A DNA stretch of 64,000 bases from Streptomyces sp. PCS3-D2 (GTDB taxonomy: Bacteria; Actinomycetota; Actinomycetes; Streptomycetales; Streptomycetaceae). Under the pieces are notes generated by a model. That model made no database searches. It had not been told where the DNA came from and saw only the letters and a program-made list of their open reading frames with translations. A program made the translations under genes and the position numbers. Location: the NCBI RefSeq assembly GCF_000612545.2, contig NZ_CP097800.1, positions 4,848,501-4,912,500 on the forward strand. The letters run 5' to 3'. This document shows, piece by piece, positions 8,062 to 16,971 of this stretch (the stretch's first letter is position 1; each line of letters begins with the position of its first letter).

Positions 8062-8577
8062 TCAGAACCGCTGCTGCTCCGCGTCGGGCGGCAGCAGGCA
8101 GGGGGTGTCCACCGACAGGCTCCAGACGTCGTCGCCGACATCGCTCGCGGAGACGTACTGCCTGTCCCGCGGGTGGGTGGCCTGGAGCCCGTAGGCACCG
8201 CGCTCCCGCCCCGGCCCCTCCTGGTAGCCCGCGATCTCGAAGCCCTGCTTCGTGAGCTCGTCCCGAAGCGCCCTCGCGGCCTCGGCGTACCGGTCCCGGG
8301 GAAGCTTGGCGCGGGCGTTGAACATCAGCATGAAGCGGCCGTCATCAGCGCTCTCGCCGTTCTTGCCGGTGCAGTTGTGGAAGTTCGCCTCGGGCGTGCC
8401 CGGGATGATCTCGGACCCTGCCGTACGGGCCATGGATTCCACCCAGTGCTGTGCCCAGGCCTGTGCCTTGTCCTTGCTCATCCGGGGGAGCGGGTCGTTG
8501 ACCCCGTTGTCGGACATGCAGCCTCCGAGCAGCACTGTGAGGGCGAGGGCGAGGGAAGCCCTGACGGTCCTGGACAT
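8062..8577 (-). CDS. Lipoprotein, unknown function
   Basis: The protein is 171 residues and begins with a lipoprotein signal peptide (MSRTVRASLALALTVLLGGC, with LGGC as lipobox and Cys20 as the lipidated residue). The mature part is soluble and alpha/beta-like, with FHNCTGKNGE and VDTPCLLP, so a disulphide between the two remaining Cys residues is possible. It sits 20 bp downstream of the DUF1023 hydrolase on the same strand and probably shares its transcript. Streptomyces often encode similar lipoproteins next to DUF1023 genes. The biochemical role is unknown. Confidence 0.75.
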   Translation of the reverse strand: MSRTVRASLALALTVLLGGCMSDNGVNDPLPRMSKDKAQAWAQHWVESMARTAGSEIIPGTPEANFHNCTGKNGESADDGRFMLMFNARAKLPRDRYAEAARALRDELTKQGFEIAGYQEGPGRERGAYGLQATHPRDRQYVSASDVGDDVWSLSVDTPCLLPPDAEQQRF

Positions 8578-8597
8578 CGTTCGCGGTCTCCTTGGGG

Positions 8598-10193
8598 TCA
8601 GTTCGACGGCCCGGGCCGCGGCTTCAGCCCCGCGACGATGCGGCCCTGGTTGTCCAGGCTCCGGCTGCCTTCGTCCCAGTAGCCGCTGTGTCCTTCGGTG
8701 TCGACGTGCATTCGCTGTGCGCCGAAGGCGGGGTCCTTGGGGTCTTCACCCAGGGTGGCGCCCGAGGTCCAGTTCGAGACCAGGTCGTCCGGAGCGGCTC
8801 CCACCCACAGGTGCCGCGGGTTCACGTGCAGCTGGTTCGCCCGCTCCACGGTGAGACCGGGGCTGCCGACCACCACCACGTCGTCCGCGTCCAGCCCGCG
8901 GCCCCCCGCGTCCGCGGCGCCGGTCATGGTGGACCCGTAGCTGTGGCCGATGACGGTCAGGTGGGTGCGTTCGCCCTGGTGGGCGGCGCGCAGGCCGTGG
9001 GTGAAGTCCCGCAGGTCCTGCTCTCCCGCATGCGCCCTGCCCGGTGTGGCGACGCTGCCGTCGATCTCGGGGGCGTCGTAGTCCATCCAGCTGACGACGG
9101 CGACCTCCTCACCGGGGGCGACCGATTTGCGCGCGGCGTCCTGCAGTTTTCCGATGCGGTCCAGTTGGCCGCCGTAGTTGTCCAACTGGTTGTCCGTTCC
9201 GGGCACGAGGACGGCGGTGTGCCGGGCTGTGTCGGGATTGCCCATGGCCACGATCGCGCGGCCGTCCTTCCCGGTGCCGTACCCGAGCAGGTACATCTGC
9301 TTGTTGGGCGGGCCGCTGTCCGTCTTCTCCAGCCGGTCCTTGAGGGCGGTCAGATTACGGTAGTTGTACCGGTCGTGGTAGCCGAGCGTGCCTTCCCGCA
9401 GGGCGTAGTCGTTCAGGCGCAGGTCCAGGGCGTTCCGGTTGGCCTCGTCGCGCACGGGCGCGGGCAGGCCGTCCAGCGCTCCGATCCGATCCGGGTAGGC
9501 GGCGAGGTAGAACTGCCGCTTTTCTTCGTCCAGGCCGGCCCACCAGTCCTTGGAGCGCTGGGGGTCCTTGCCGTCCGGGATGGCTTTCGGGTCGATGCCA
9601 GCGTATGCGGCGACGCGCGCCGCGTCTTCCTGGGCATGGGCGCCGCCGTAGCGCTTGTCGAGGTCGAAGGGGTCCAGTTGGTAGAGCGCGTCGGCCGCCG
9701 TCTGGCTGGCGGTCTCGGCCGCCGTGACCGCCGCTTCGATGCGTGCCCGGAAGCCCCCCAGCCCGGAGTTGGCCTCGCGTTGCAGGCCTGCGTAGTCGGG
9801 GTCGTTGTGGTACTTGGGGTCGACGGCCTGCTTCGGTTCGACCCATCCGTCGTCCTCCCGGACCTTGTGCCCGGCAGCTTCGGCGTCCGCGACCGCGTTG
9901 CGCAGATCGCGCTGGGCCTCGCGCATCTTGGTGCCGAGTGCCTGGAGGATCGTGGCGATCAGGCGGGCGTTCACCTCGGCTGTACCGAGCTTCGTCTCGG
10001 TGGCCTCCATGGCGGCGAATCCGTAGTGGGCGCTGACGCCGGCCCAGCCGGCCTTGTGCAGGGGTCCGGTGACCCGCTTGGCGCTGCCCCGCTGGGTGTC
10101 GTCGAAGGCTTTGGCGAGCTTCTTCCAGGAAGCGGTGGCGGCGTCCAGTTCGGCGAAGTCCTGGCGGAACAGCTGGGCGAAGAGTTCGGGCAC
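8598..10193 (-). CDS. DUF1023 alpha/beta hydrolase with helical N-terminal domain
   Basis: The protein is 531 residues. Residues ~1-190 are helical, with WXG100/putative-T7SS-target-like spacing (W-x-x-L-A-K-A-F-D near 23), ending in LYQLDPFDLDKRYGG. The C-terminal ~280 residues are an alpha/beta hydrolase of the DUF1023 type. LTVIGHSYGSTM provides the nucleophile elbow (Ser418), and HVDTEGHSGYWDEGS near the end provides the likely catalytic His. No signal peptide is seen. A helical N-domain plus hydrolase next to a small helical partner gene resembles ESX/T7SS-associated effector loci, but export is an inference. It is followed 20 bp later by a lipoprotein gene. Confidence 0.82.
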   Translation of the reverse strand: MPELFAQLFRQDFAELDAATASWKKLAKAFDDTQRGSAKRVTGPLHKAGWAGVSAHYGFAAMEATETKLGTAEVNARLIATILQALGTKMREAQRDLRNAVADAEAAGHKVREDDGWVEPKQAVDPKYHNDPDYAGLQREANSGLGGFRARIEAAVTAAETASQTAADALYQLDPFDLDKRYGGAHAQEDAARVAAYAGIDPKAIPDGKDPQRSKDWWAGLDEEKRQFYLAAYPDRIGALDGLPAPVRDEANRNALDLRLNDYALREGTLGYHDRYNYRNLTALKDRLEKTDSGPPNKQMYLLGYGTGKDGRAIVAMGNPDTARHTAVLVPGTDNQLDNYGGQLDRIGKLQDAARKSVAPGEEVAVVSWMDYDAPEIDGSVATPGRAHAGEQDLRDFTHGLRAAHQGERTHLTVIGHSYGSTMTGAADAGGRGLDADDVVVVGSPGLTVERANQLHVNPRHLWVGAAPDDLVSNWTSGATLGEDPKDPAFGAQRMHVDTEGHSGYWDEGSRSLDNQGRIVAGLKPRPGPSN

Positions 10194-10202
10194 GGTGGCA
10201 GG

Positions 10203-10502
10203 TCACCAGCCCCGGAACTTGGACAGGATCTCCTGTTCCATCACGTCAGTGCCGTTGGCCAGGCCCCGGAGGCCCTCCGCATGGTCGGCGAAGGTCTGCT
10301 GGAGGGTTTGCAGTGCGTTGCCCCAGCCCTTGCTCGCGCCGGTCATCCTGGCCCCGGCGGTCCAGGGAGCGAAGGAGGTGCCCGCGTCCGCGAGGTCGTC
10401 CAGAGCCTTGGCGAGTATCGGCCGCAGGTCTGTCACCAAGGTGTCCACCGCCCCGGCGGATGCGCGAAGTTCACCCTGCGAGATGTTCTGGTCCCACGTC
10501 AT
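10203..10502 (-). CDS. Small helical WXG100-like protein, partner of DUF1023 hydrolase
   Basis: The protein is 99 residues from ATG 10500-10502 (MTWDQNISQGEL). It is predicted all-helical, with heptad-like hydrophobics, and contains SKGWGNALQTL in mid-sequence, a W-x-G element in the right position for the helix turn of a WXG100-like hairpin. It is somewhat longer at the N-terminus than classic ESAT-6 proteins. The stop lies 9 bp before the hydrolase start, so the two are cotranscribed. Likely role: a heterodimer partner or secretion chaperone for the hydrolase's helical domain. This is inferred from architecture only. Confidence 0.6.
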   Translation of the reverse strand: MTWDQNISQGELRASAGAVDTLVTDLRPILAKALDDLADAGTSFAPWTAGARMTGASKGWGNALQTLQQTFADHAEGLRGLANGTDVMEQEILSKFRGW

Positions 10503-10591
10503 GGAACGCCCCCCGTGCCTCCTGCAACTGCGGAGATCGTATGCGCAAGCGAATCGATTCGCCAGCTCGTTCGGTATGCGGGGCGGCGTGA

Positions 10592-10634
10592 GGCGGGGCG
10601 GGGGCCGAGGGACCGTCTCGGCGCCCGCCCCGCC
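10592..10634 (-). terminator. Terminator after desD
   Basis: The GC-rich hairpin pairs 10592-10602 with 10624-10634 (11 bp), has a 1x1 G.G mismatch, then pairs 10604-10609 with 10617-10622 (6 bp) around a 7-nt loop. It lies 8 bp past the desD stop and probably ends the desABCD transcript. Confidence 0.8.
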
Positions 10635-10641
10635 CCGTGTG

Positions 10642-12423
10642 TCACCGCCGGGCGAAGGCCGCGACGGGGTTCTTGAGGTTGCCGACCAGCTGGAGCGCGG
10701 CGGACGGGTCGGAGAGGTCGACCATCTGCGCGTTGTTGCGCAGCTGGAGGCGGTTGAGGCAGGACAGCTGGAACTCCTCCGCGAAGAAGTCGTAGCGCCG
10801 GAACTTCTCCGCCAGACCCGGCATGGAGTCCTGGTAGTCGTGGGCGCAGTCGGCAACGGCCTTCCAGAACGTGTCCTCGGTGCAGATGCCCTCCGTGACG
10901 AGGATCGAGGACAGGAAGCGGAAGAAGCAGTCGAAGACGTCCGTGAAGATCGACAGCAGCTTCATGTCCTCCGGGACGTCCGCCCGGATCCGCTCGACGG
11001 CGGGCGGCAGCACCGCGTCCGCGTCCATGATGACGATCTCCTCGGCGATGTCCTTGAAGATCGCACGCTGCACGACGCCGTCCTTGATGACCAGGATGGT
11101 GTTCTCGCCGTGCGGCATGTACGCGAGGTCGTACCGGTAGAAGCAGTGCACCAGCGGCAGCAGGTAGGCGCGCAGGTAGGGCTTCAGCCACTCGGCCGGG
11201 GTGAGGCCGGACTCCTCGATCAGGGCGCCGACGAACGAGGCGCCCTCGGCGTCCACGTGGAGGAGCGAGGCCATGGTGGCCAGCCGCTCGCCGTCCCCGA
11301 GGGAGTTCACCGGGGACTCGCGCCACAGGGCCGCCAGCATCTTGCGGTACGGCGAGTAGCGGTCGGTGGCGCGCTCGTACTGCAGGTGCCGGTAGCCGAT
11401 GGCCGCCCGCTCACGGATGATCGAGAAGCCGACGGAGCGCAGGACCTCGTCGGACTCGATCAGCTGGTGCAGCCAGTCGTTGATGGCGGGGGTGGCCTCC
11501 ATGTAGGCGGCCGACAGGCCCCGCATGAAGCCCATGTTCAGGACGGAGATGGCCGTCTTGACGTAGTGCTTGGTCGGGGTGGTGGTGTTGAAGAAGGTGC
11601 GGATCGACTGCTGCGGGAGGTAGGCGTCCTCGCCCTCGCCCAGCAGCACCAGCCGCCTGCTGGCGATCTCCGCGGCGAAGGTGACCGTGGTCTTGTTCCA
11701 CCACTGCCAGGGGTGGACCGGGAAGAGCAGGTAGTGCGCCGGGTCCAGGTCCAGGGAGCGCAGTTTCGCGGCGAACAGCTCGACCGCCGCGTCGCCCAGC
11801 TCGGCGCGCAGGAAGCTGTCGTGCTCCAGGCCGGCGCCCGCGGTGAAGGTGGCGACGTCCTTGTGCGCGGCCGCCCAGATCAGGTGGACGGGGCTCGCGG
11901 CCTCCGGGGCGTACGCGTGGTACTCGTGCACGCCGAAGCCGAGCCGGCCGTTGTTGGCGACGAAGCAGGGGTGGCCCTCGGTCATGCCGGTCTCGATGTC
12001 CTGGAAGGAGGACTTGGCCAGCACGGCCGCGGCGATCTGCGGCTTCGTGTATTTGAACGCCGCGCCCGCCAGGGTGGAGGAGATCTCCTCCAAGTAGACC
12101 GGTAGGACGTCCGCGCTCAGCCCCAGGGCCTGCCGGAACTCGATGTGGAAGTCGAGGGCGTCCAGCGGCTGCGGCAGCCCGTCCCGCAGCCGGGTGATGG
12201 TGGCCTCGTCGACGGCCCAGTGGTCCAGGACCTGCCGGGCGGCGTCGAAGCGGTACTCCACGGCGCCGTCGTCGGAGACGACCGCGTAGCGGTCGCCGCC
12301 GAGGGACACCGGGGTCAGCAGGCGCTCGTGCGCGAACTCGGCGAGGGCCTTGCGGACCAGGGCGCGGTTGGCGCGGTCCCACAGCTCGGGCGAGAGGTGG
12401 GAGACGGCGTCGGAGAGGCTCAT
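10642..12423 (-). CDS. desD: Desferrioxamine synthetase DesD (IucA/IucC family NIS synthetase)
   Basis: The protein is 593 residues from ATG 12421-12423 ([10 protein letters not shown]). It ATP-dependently condenses and macrocyclises three N-hydroxy-N-succinylcadaverine units to desferrioxamine E, or mixed units to B. It shows the NIS-synthetase pattern: GHPCFVANNGRLGF, LFPVHPWQWW, QQSIRTFFNTTTPTKHYVKT near 280, and HGENTILVIKDG followed by RAIFKDI in the C-terminal domain. The start overlaps the desC stop by 4 bp (ATGA), so translation is coupled. It is the last gene of the desABCD unit, followed by a strong hairpin. Iron control comes through the box upstream of desA. Confidence 0.96.
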   Translation of the reverse strand: MSLSDAVSHLSPELWDRANRALVRKALAEFAHERLLTPVSLGGDRYAVVSDDGAVEYRFDAARQVLDHWAVDEATITRLRDGLPQPLDALDFHIEFRQALGLSADVLPVYLEEISSTLAGAAFKYTKPQIAAAVLAKSSFQDIETGMTEGHPCFVANNGRLGFGVHEYHAYAPEAASPVHLIWAAAHKDVATFTAGAGLEHDSFLRAELGDAAVELFAAKLRSLDLDPAHYLLFPVHPWQWWNKTTVTFAAEIASRRLVLLGEGEDAYLPQQSIRTFFNTTTPTKHYVKTAISVLNMGFMRGLSAAYMEATPAINDWLHQLIESDEVLRSVGFSIIRERAAIGYRHLQYERATDRYSPYRKMLAALWRESPVNSLGDGERLATMASLLHVDAEGASFVGALIEESGLTPAEWLKPYLRAYLLPLVHCFYRYDLAYMPHGENTILVIKDGVVQRAIFKDIAEEIVIMDADAVLPPAVERIRADVPEDMKLLSIFTDVFDCFFRFLSSILVTEGICTEDTFWKAVADCAHDYQDSMPGLAEKFRRYDFFAEEFQLSCLNRLQLRNNAQMVDLSDPSAALQLVGNLKNPVAAFARR

Positions 12424-13007
12424 ATGGACACCTCCCCGGTGATGCCGGTGGCGGCCTCGAACTGCTCGCGGGTGCAGAAGCTCAGCAGCGCCTCCTTCTC
12501 CGGCTTGGTGACCCGGCGCTCCGGCACGAAGCCGACGGCCTCGTTCAGGGCGTGCACGGCGGTGTTGGCGACGTCCGGCTCGACGACGACGCGGCGGGTG
12601 GCCGGGTCGGTGAAGAGCGCGGCCATGACGGTGGTGATCACCGCGCGGGTGAACCCGTGCAGCGGCCGGTCCGCGGGTGCGACCAGGAAGTGCATGCCGA
12701 CGTCGCCGGGCCGTGCCTCGTACAGACCGACCAACTCCAACCGGCTCGGGTCGTAGGACTCCATCAGGAAGGCCGGGCGGCCCTCGTGCAGGCCTATGAA
12801 GGCCTGGTGGTGCTCGTGCGCCGTGATGCGCACGTACTCGCGCTCCACGTCCGGCAGCGAGGCGTCCTGCATCATCCAGAACGAGGCCTTGGGGTGGGTG
12901 ACCCAGCCGTGCAGCAGCTCCGCGTCGGCGAAGGGGTCCAGCGGGCGGATCGCGAAGTCCCCGAGGACGGAGTCCGTCCGTGAGTAGAGGGTGTCGGTGG
13001 TGCTCAT
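12420..13007 (-). CDS. desC: N-hydroxycadaverine acyltransferase DesC (GNAT-like)
   Basis: The protein is 195 residues. It acylates N-hydroxycadaverine with succinyl-CoA or acetyl-CoA, giving the hydroxamate building blocks for DesD. The fold matches the IucB/RhbD acetyltransferase-8 family: [37 protein letters not shown], and the C-terminal [17 protein letters not shown] cofactor region. The start overlaps the desB stop by 4 bp and the stop overlaps the desD start by 4 bp, so all three are translated in a coupled chain. Acyl preference cannot be read from the sequence. Confidence 0.94.
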   Translation of the reverse strand: MSTTDTLYSRTDSVLGDFAIRPLDPFADAELLHGWVTHPKASFWMMQDASLPDVEREYVRITAHEHHQAFIGLHEGRPAFLMESYDPSRLELVGLYEARPGDVGMHFLVAPADRPLHGFTRAVITTVMAALFTDPATRRVVVEPDVANTAVHALNEAVGFVPERRVTKPEKEALLSFCTREQFEAATGITGEVSI

Positions 13008-14305
13008 GCGTGGGTGCCTTCCGGGGCGGCGAACTGCTGGAACGCGATGGACTTCTCGACCTTGTAGTACGCGCGGCCGAGCAGCTCACCGACGATGTAC
13101 GCGTTGCGGTACGCGGCCATGCCCAGGTCGGGGGAGGTCAAGGAGTGGTTGTGGGTGGCGCCGTTCTGGAGGTACACCTCGCGGCCGGTGGTGTCGACGC
13201 TGTAGTTGCGCGCGGCGTCGAGGCGGCCGCGGCCGTCGAAGTTCAGGCGGTCGCGTACCGGGTCCAGGAAGTCGGGGGTCCGGTACTTGTAGCCGGTGGC
13301 CAGGACGAGGCCCTCGGTGGAGAGGGAGAAGTCCCGCTCCTGCTCTTCCTGGCGCAGCCCCAGCGTGTAGGTGCCCGTGGTGGTGTCGTACGCCGTGCTG
13401 TTCAGCGAGGTGTTCGTCAGCAGGGTCGTCGGCACCGCCCCCGGCATGGTGACCTTCTTCTGGTAGAGCAGGTCGAAGATGGCGTTGACCAGGTCGCCGT
13501 CGATGCCCTTGAAGAGGTTCTTCTGCTGGGTCTCCAGCCGGTAGCGGGTGTCCTCCGGGAGGGCGTGGAAATAGTCCACGTACTCGGGGGAGGTCATCTC
13601 CAGGGTGAGTTTGGTGTACTCCAGCGGGAAGAAGCGCGGTGATCGCGTGACCCAGTTCAGCTGGTAGCCGTACACGTCGATCTCGGTGAGGAGGTCGTAG
13701 TAGATCTCCGCGGCGCTCTGGCCGGAGCCGATCAGGGTGATGGACTTCTTCTTCTGCAGCTCCGCCTTGTTCGGCATGTAGGCGGCGTTGTGCAGGAAGT
13801 CGCCGCCGAGGCCGGCGCAGGCCTGCGGGACGTACGGCGAGGTGCCGGTGCCGAGGACCAGGCGGCGGGCGCGGTGGGTCTCGCCCCGGTCGGTGCGGAC
13901 CTCGTAGAGGGCGGCGGCCTCGTCGTAGGTGACCTCGGTGACGGAGGTCGAGTACCGGACGTTGTCGAGGCGGTCGGCGGCCCAGCGGCAGTAGTCGTTG
14001 TACTCGGTGCGCAGCGGGTAGAAGTTCTCCCGGATGTAGAAGGAGTACAGCCGGTCCTGGTCCTTGAGGTAGTTCAGGAAGGAGAACGGCGACGTCGGGT
14101 CGGCGAGGGTGACCAGGTCCGACATGAAGGGCGTCTGCAGGTGCGCGCCGTCCAGGAACATCCCCGCATGCCACTCGAAGTGCGGCTTCGACTCGATGAA
14201 CAGGCCGCTCAGCTCGTCGATCGGCGCGGTCAGGCAGGCCAGTCCCAAGTTGAAGGGACCGAGGCCGATGCCGATGAAGTCGTACGGCTCAGTGGTGGAC
14301 GGCAA
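13004..14305 (-). CDS. desB: Cadaverine N-monooxygenase DesB (FAD/NADPH)
   Basis: The protein is 433 residues, a class B N-hydroxylating monooxygenase of the lysine/ornithine oxygenase (IucD) family. [14 protein letters not shown] at residues ~10-23 is the FAD GxGxxN site, [15 protein letters not shown] at mid-sequence is the NADPH GxGxxA-type site, and LVLATGYKY is the family ATG-x-Y motif. It hydroxylates one amine of cadaverine supplied by DesA. Its 5' end overlaps the desA 3' end by 17 bp, so expression follows desA. The C-terminal [15 protein letters not shown] is short. Confidence 0.95.
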   Translation of the reverse strand: MPSTTEPYDFIGIGLGPFNLGLACLTAPIDELSGLFIESKPHFEWHAGMFLDGAHLQTPFMSDLVTLADPTSPFSFLNYLKDQDRLYSFYIRENFYPLRTEYNDYCRWAADRLDNVRYSTSVTEVTYDEAAALYEVRTDRGETHRARRLVLGTGTSPYVPQACAGLGGDFLHNAAYMPNKAELQKKKSITLIGSGQSAAEIYYDLLTEIDVYGYQLNWVTRSPRFFPLEYTKLTLEMTSPEYVDYFHALPEDTRYRLETQQKNLFKGIDGDLVNAIFDLLYQKKVTMPGAVPTTLLTNTSLNSTAYDTTTGTYTLGLRQEEQERDFSLSTEGLVLATGYKYRTPDFLDPVRDRLNFDGRGRLDAARNYSVDTTGREVYLQNGATHNHSLTSPDLGMAAYRNAYIVGELLGRAYYKVEKSIAFQQFAAPEGTHA

Positions 14306-15779
14306 GGGATTCTCCCAGGAACTGCTCGGCGTGTGCGGCGAGGAGGTCGAGAACGGCTGCGATGTCGGCCGTCGTGGTCTGCGGGTTGAGGAGGGTGAAC
14401 TTCAGGTACTGCCTCCCGTCCACCTTGGTGCCGGCGACGACGGCCTCGCCGGAGGCGAAGAGCGCCTTGCGGGCGTGGAGCTGGGCCTCGTCGAGGAGTT
14501 CCGCGGGAACGCCGTCGCCGGGCAGGAAGCGGAAGACGAGGGTGGAGATCTGCGGCTCGACGACGACCTCGAAGCGCGGGTCGGCCGCGATGACGTCGTA
14601 GCCGGCGGCGGCGAGGTCGATGACTTCGTCGAAGAGCGAGCCGACGCCGTCGGCGCCCATGATGCGCAGCGTCATCCAGAGCTTGAGGGCGTCGAACCGG
14701 CGCGTGGTCTGGATGGACTTGTCGACCTGGTTCGGGATCCGCTCCTCGGCCATGCGCCGCGGGTTGAGGTAGTCGGCGTGGTACGTGGCGTGCTTGAGGG
14801 TGTCGCGGTCGCGGACCAGCATCGCGCTGGAGCTGACGGGCTGGAAGAACGACTTGTGGTAGTCGACCGTGACCGAGTCGGCGTGCTCGATGCCGTCGAG
14901 GAGGTGTCGGCGGGTGGGCGAGACCAGCAGTCCGCAGCCGTAGGCGGCGTCCACGTGCATCCACGCGGAGTGCTCGGCGGTCAGGCGGGCGATCTCGGGG
15001 AGCGGGTCGATGGACCCGAAGTCGGTGGTGCCGGCGGTGGCGACGACGGCCATGGGGAAGAGGCCTTCGGCGGCACACTCCTCCAGCTCCAGCGCGAGGA
15101 CGGAGGTGTCCATGCGACGGTTGCGGTCGACGGGCACGGAGATGACGGCCTCGTAGCCCAGGCCGAGCATGGCGGCCGACTTCTGCACGCTGAAGTGGCT
15201 GGCTTCGGAGGTGAAGATGCGGAGCTTCGGGAGCAGTTCGGCCTTGGTCAGGCCGATACCGGCTTCCTTGGCGCGCTTCATGACGGTGCGGCAGGCCTCG
15301 TCGCGGGCCAGCAGCAGGGCGTGGAAGTTGGACTGGCTGCCGCCGGAGGTGAAGATGCCGTCCGCCTTCTCCCCGAGGCCGATGCGGCCGGTGGTCCAGT
15401 CGATGAGGCGGCGCTCGATGAGCGTGCCGCCGATGGACTGGTCCCAGGTGTCGAGGGAGGAGTTGACGGCGGCCATCACGGCCTCCGCGACCACCGCGGG
15501 GATGACGACCGGGCAGTTGAGGTGTCCCAGGTAGCGCGGGTGGTGGAAGTAGACGGCGTCGCGCAGGTAGACGTCCTCCAGCTCGGCGAGCGCGGCGGAG
15601 GAGTCCCCGAGCGGGGTGTCGAGGTCGATCCCGTCGATGACCGGGGCGAGCTCGTCGACGGATATACCGGTGTGCGGCCGTTCGGTGGTGGCGAGTTTGG
15701 CGGCGACACGGTCGACGCCCTCGGTGACGGAACGGCGGTAGATGTCCGCGGTCGTCTCGTTCAGCAGATGCCGGCGCAT
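14289..15779 (-). CDS. desA: Lysine decarboxylase DesA (PLP, group II fold)
   Basis: The protein is 496 residues from ATG 15777-15779, chosen because GGAGG lies 8 nt upstream; a TTG immediately before it is in frame but worse placed. It decarboxylates L-lysine to cadaverine. It is a group II PLP decarboxylase (related to glutamate and aromatic amino-acid decarboxylases), with [20 protein letters not shown] for phosphate contacts, [11 protein letters not shown] for the PLP-contacting Asp, and [10 protein letters not shown] with Lys309 as Schiff-base lysine. It is the first gene of desABCD. A perfect iron-box palindrome sits 51-69 bp upstream of the start. Confidence 0.96.
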   Translation of the reverse strand: MRRHLLNETTADIYRRSVTEGVDRVAAKLATTERPHTGISVDELAPVIDGIDLDTPLGDSSAALAELEDVYLRDAVYFHHPRYLGHLNCPVVIPAVVAEAVMAAVNSSLDTWDQSIGGTLIERRLIDWTTGRIGLGEKADGIFTSGGSQSNFHALLLARDEACRTVMKRAKEAGIGLTKAELLPKLRIFTSEASHFSVQKSAAMLGLGYEAVISVPVDRNRRMDTSVLALELEECAAEGLFPMAVVATAGTTDFGSIDPLPEIARLTAEHSAWMHVDAAYGCGLLVSPTRRHLLDGIEHADSVTVDYHKSFFQPVSSSAMLVRDRDTLKHATYHADYLNPRRMAEERIPNQVDKSIQTTRRFDALKLWMTLRIMGADGVGSLFDEVIDLAAAGYDVIAADPRFEVVVEPQISTLVFRFLPGDGVPAELLDEAQLHARKALFASGEAVVAGTKVDGRQYLKFTLLNPQTTTADIAAVLDLLAAHAEQFLGESLAVHH

Positions 15780-15829
15780 CAACTTTCCTCCGGACAGGGG
15801 GGAGAGGGGGAGGGTGGGGCGGGTGATGT

Positions 15830-15848
15830 TTAGGTTAGCCTAACCTAA
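15830..15848. promoter_or_regulatory. Iron box (DmdR/IdeR operator) of desABCD
   Basis: TTAGGTTAGCCTAACCTAA is a perfect 19-bp palindrome centred on one C and matches the DtxR/IdeR/DmdR1 consensus very closely. Its position 51-69 bp before the desA ATG suits iron-dependent repression of the biosynthetic operon. Confidence 0.95.
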
Positions 15849-15866
15849 GTGGAATGACCAAATGAG

Positions 15867-15896
15867 GATGGGCCCCGGCCGAAGCCGGAGCCCATC
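15867..15896 (-). terminator. Terminator between desF and desA
   Basis: The hairpin pairs GATGGGC (15867-15873) with GCCCATC (15890-15896) and CCGGC with GCCGG across one mismatch, with loop CGAA. It lies 30 bp past the desF stop and just upstream of the desA iron box, separating desEF from desABCD. Confidence 0.75.
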
Positions 15897-15926
15897 GCGA
15901 ACTGCCGTGAAAATTCCGGGAGCTGA

Positions 15927-16862
15927 CTACAACTCGGAACCGGGGTCCTCGCTGGGAGCCTTGCCCGCGTACGCCTCCGCGAGGAGCTGCTCCTCGCTCG
16001 CGCCGAGCCGCCAGTAGCCGGTGAAGCGCACCGAGCGGCGGTCGACGGATCGTTCCTGCACGAAGTGGCGGCGCACCGCGCGAACGGTGCCCGCCTCGCC
16101 GGCCAGCCACACGTACGGGGATTCCACGCCCTGCGTCTGTGCCTGTGCCTGCGCCTGTGCCTGCGCCTGTGCCTGTGCGGAGCGGAGCGCGTCCAGCACC
16201 CGCCCGGTCCGCTCCCGGTCGTCGCCCCCGCGCACGATCCACGTGATGTCCGCGTCGGCGGGCGCGGCGAGTGCGAGCCGGTCGTCCTCGTGCGGAACCT
16301 CGAACCAGGCCCGGACCCGGGTATCGGCCGGCAGCCGTTCCAGGATCCCGGCCGCGGCCGGCAGAGCGGTCTCGTCGGCGTACATCCAGACGGCGCCGGC
16401 GTCGGCCGGGGCCTGGAAGCGCACGGACTTGTTCTCGGCGACGGCCGGGCCGATCGCCAGGATCCGGCGGCCGGCGCTCGCCCGTCCGGCCCAGCGGGAG
16501 GCGGGGGAGGAGTCCCCGTGCAGCACGAAGTCGATGTCGACCTCGACCGCACCCGTCCCGTCGCGGCGCTGCTCGCGCACGGTGTAGGAGCGCATCACCG
16601 GCCGCTCCTCGTCCGGCATGCCGCGCCAGGCGGTGAACCAGGTGTCCTCGTCCGTGGACGGGAGCACGGTGTGCTCCGCGCCGGAGGGCGGCAGGAAGAG
16701 CGACAGGCTCTGGTCGAAGCCGCCGGAGCGGAAGTCCGCGAGGGACTCGCCGCCGAAGGTGACCCGCAGGAACGAGTGGCCCAGGCGGCGCGTACGGAGC
16801 ACTTCGAGCGTGAAGAAGCGGAAGTGCGCCACAGCCGGGGCGCCGGACGCGGTGGCGGTCAT
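15927..16862 (-). CDS. desF: Siderophore-interacting protein DesF, ferrioxamine reductase (FAD/NAD(P)H)
   Basis: The protein is 311 residues of the SIP/ViuB family of cytoplasmic ferri-siderophore reductases. PVMRSYTVREQR carries the R-x-Y-[ST] FAD motif, WAGRASAGRRILAIGP follows the phosphate loop, and ADETALPAAAGILERLP opens the NAD(P)H half. It probably releases iron from ferrioxamine imported via DesE. Oddity: after VLDALRS comes seven consecutive Ala-Gln pairs ending TQ, encoded by a hexanucleotide microsatellite (16131-16178), in a surface loop of the NAD(P)H domain. It lies downstream of desE on the same strand, with a hairpin and 109 bp between. I see no iron box of its own, so it probably depends on read-through from desE. 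Confidence 0.88.
   Translation of the reverse strand: MTATASGAPAVAHFRFFTLEVLRTRRLGHSFLRVTFGGESLADFRSGGFDQSLSLFLPPSGAEHTVLPSTDEDTWFTAWRGMPDEERPVMRSYTVREQRRDGTGAVEVDIDFVLHGDSSPASRWAGRASAGRRILAIGPAVAENKSVRFQAPADAGAVWMYADETALPAAAGILERLPADTRVRAWFEVPHEDDRLALAAPADADITWIVRGGDDRERTGRVLDALRSAQAQAQAQAQAQAQTQGVESPYVWLAGEAGTVRAVRRHFVQERSVDRRSVRFTGYWRLGASEEQLLAEAYAGKAPSEDPGSEL
16131..16178. repeat. Hexanucleotide microsatellite coding (Ala-Gln)7 in desF
   Basis: One CTG CGT unit is followed by seven CTG-NGC units on the plus strand (CTGTGC/CTGCGC alternating). It stays in frame because the unit is 6 bp, so length changes would add or remove Ala-Gln pairs without truncating DesF. Confidence 0.9.
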
Positions 16863-16939
16863 GCGGGTGGTCCCCCTGGAAGTCGGTACGGCCTGCAGAC
16901 GAGTCCAGGGCGTGCCCGCGCGGACCCGCCCTGGGAGCG

Positions 16940-16962
16940 GGCGCCCGGGGTCACCGGGCGCC
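16940..16962 (-). terminator. Hairpin after desE
   Basis: The perfect 9-bp stem GGCGCCCGG / CCGGGCGCC (16940-16948, 16954-16962) has a 5-nt loop and starts 10 bp past the desE stop. It may reduce rather than abolish read-through to desF. Confidence 0.65.
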
Positions 16963-16971
16963 GCGCGTGGG

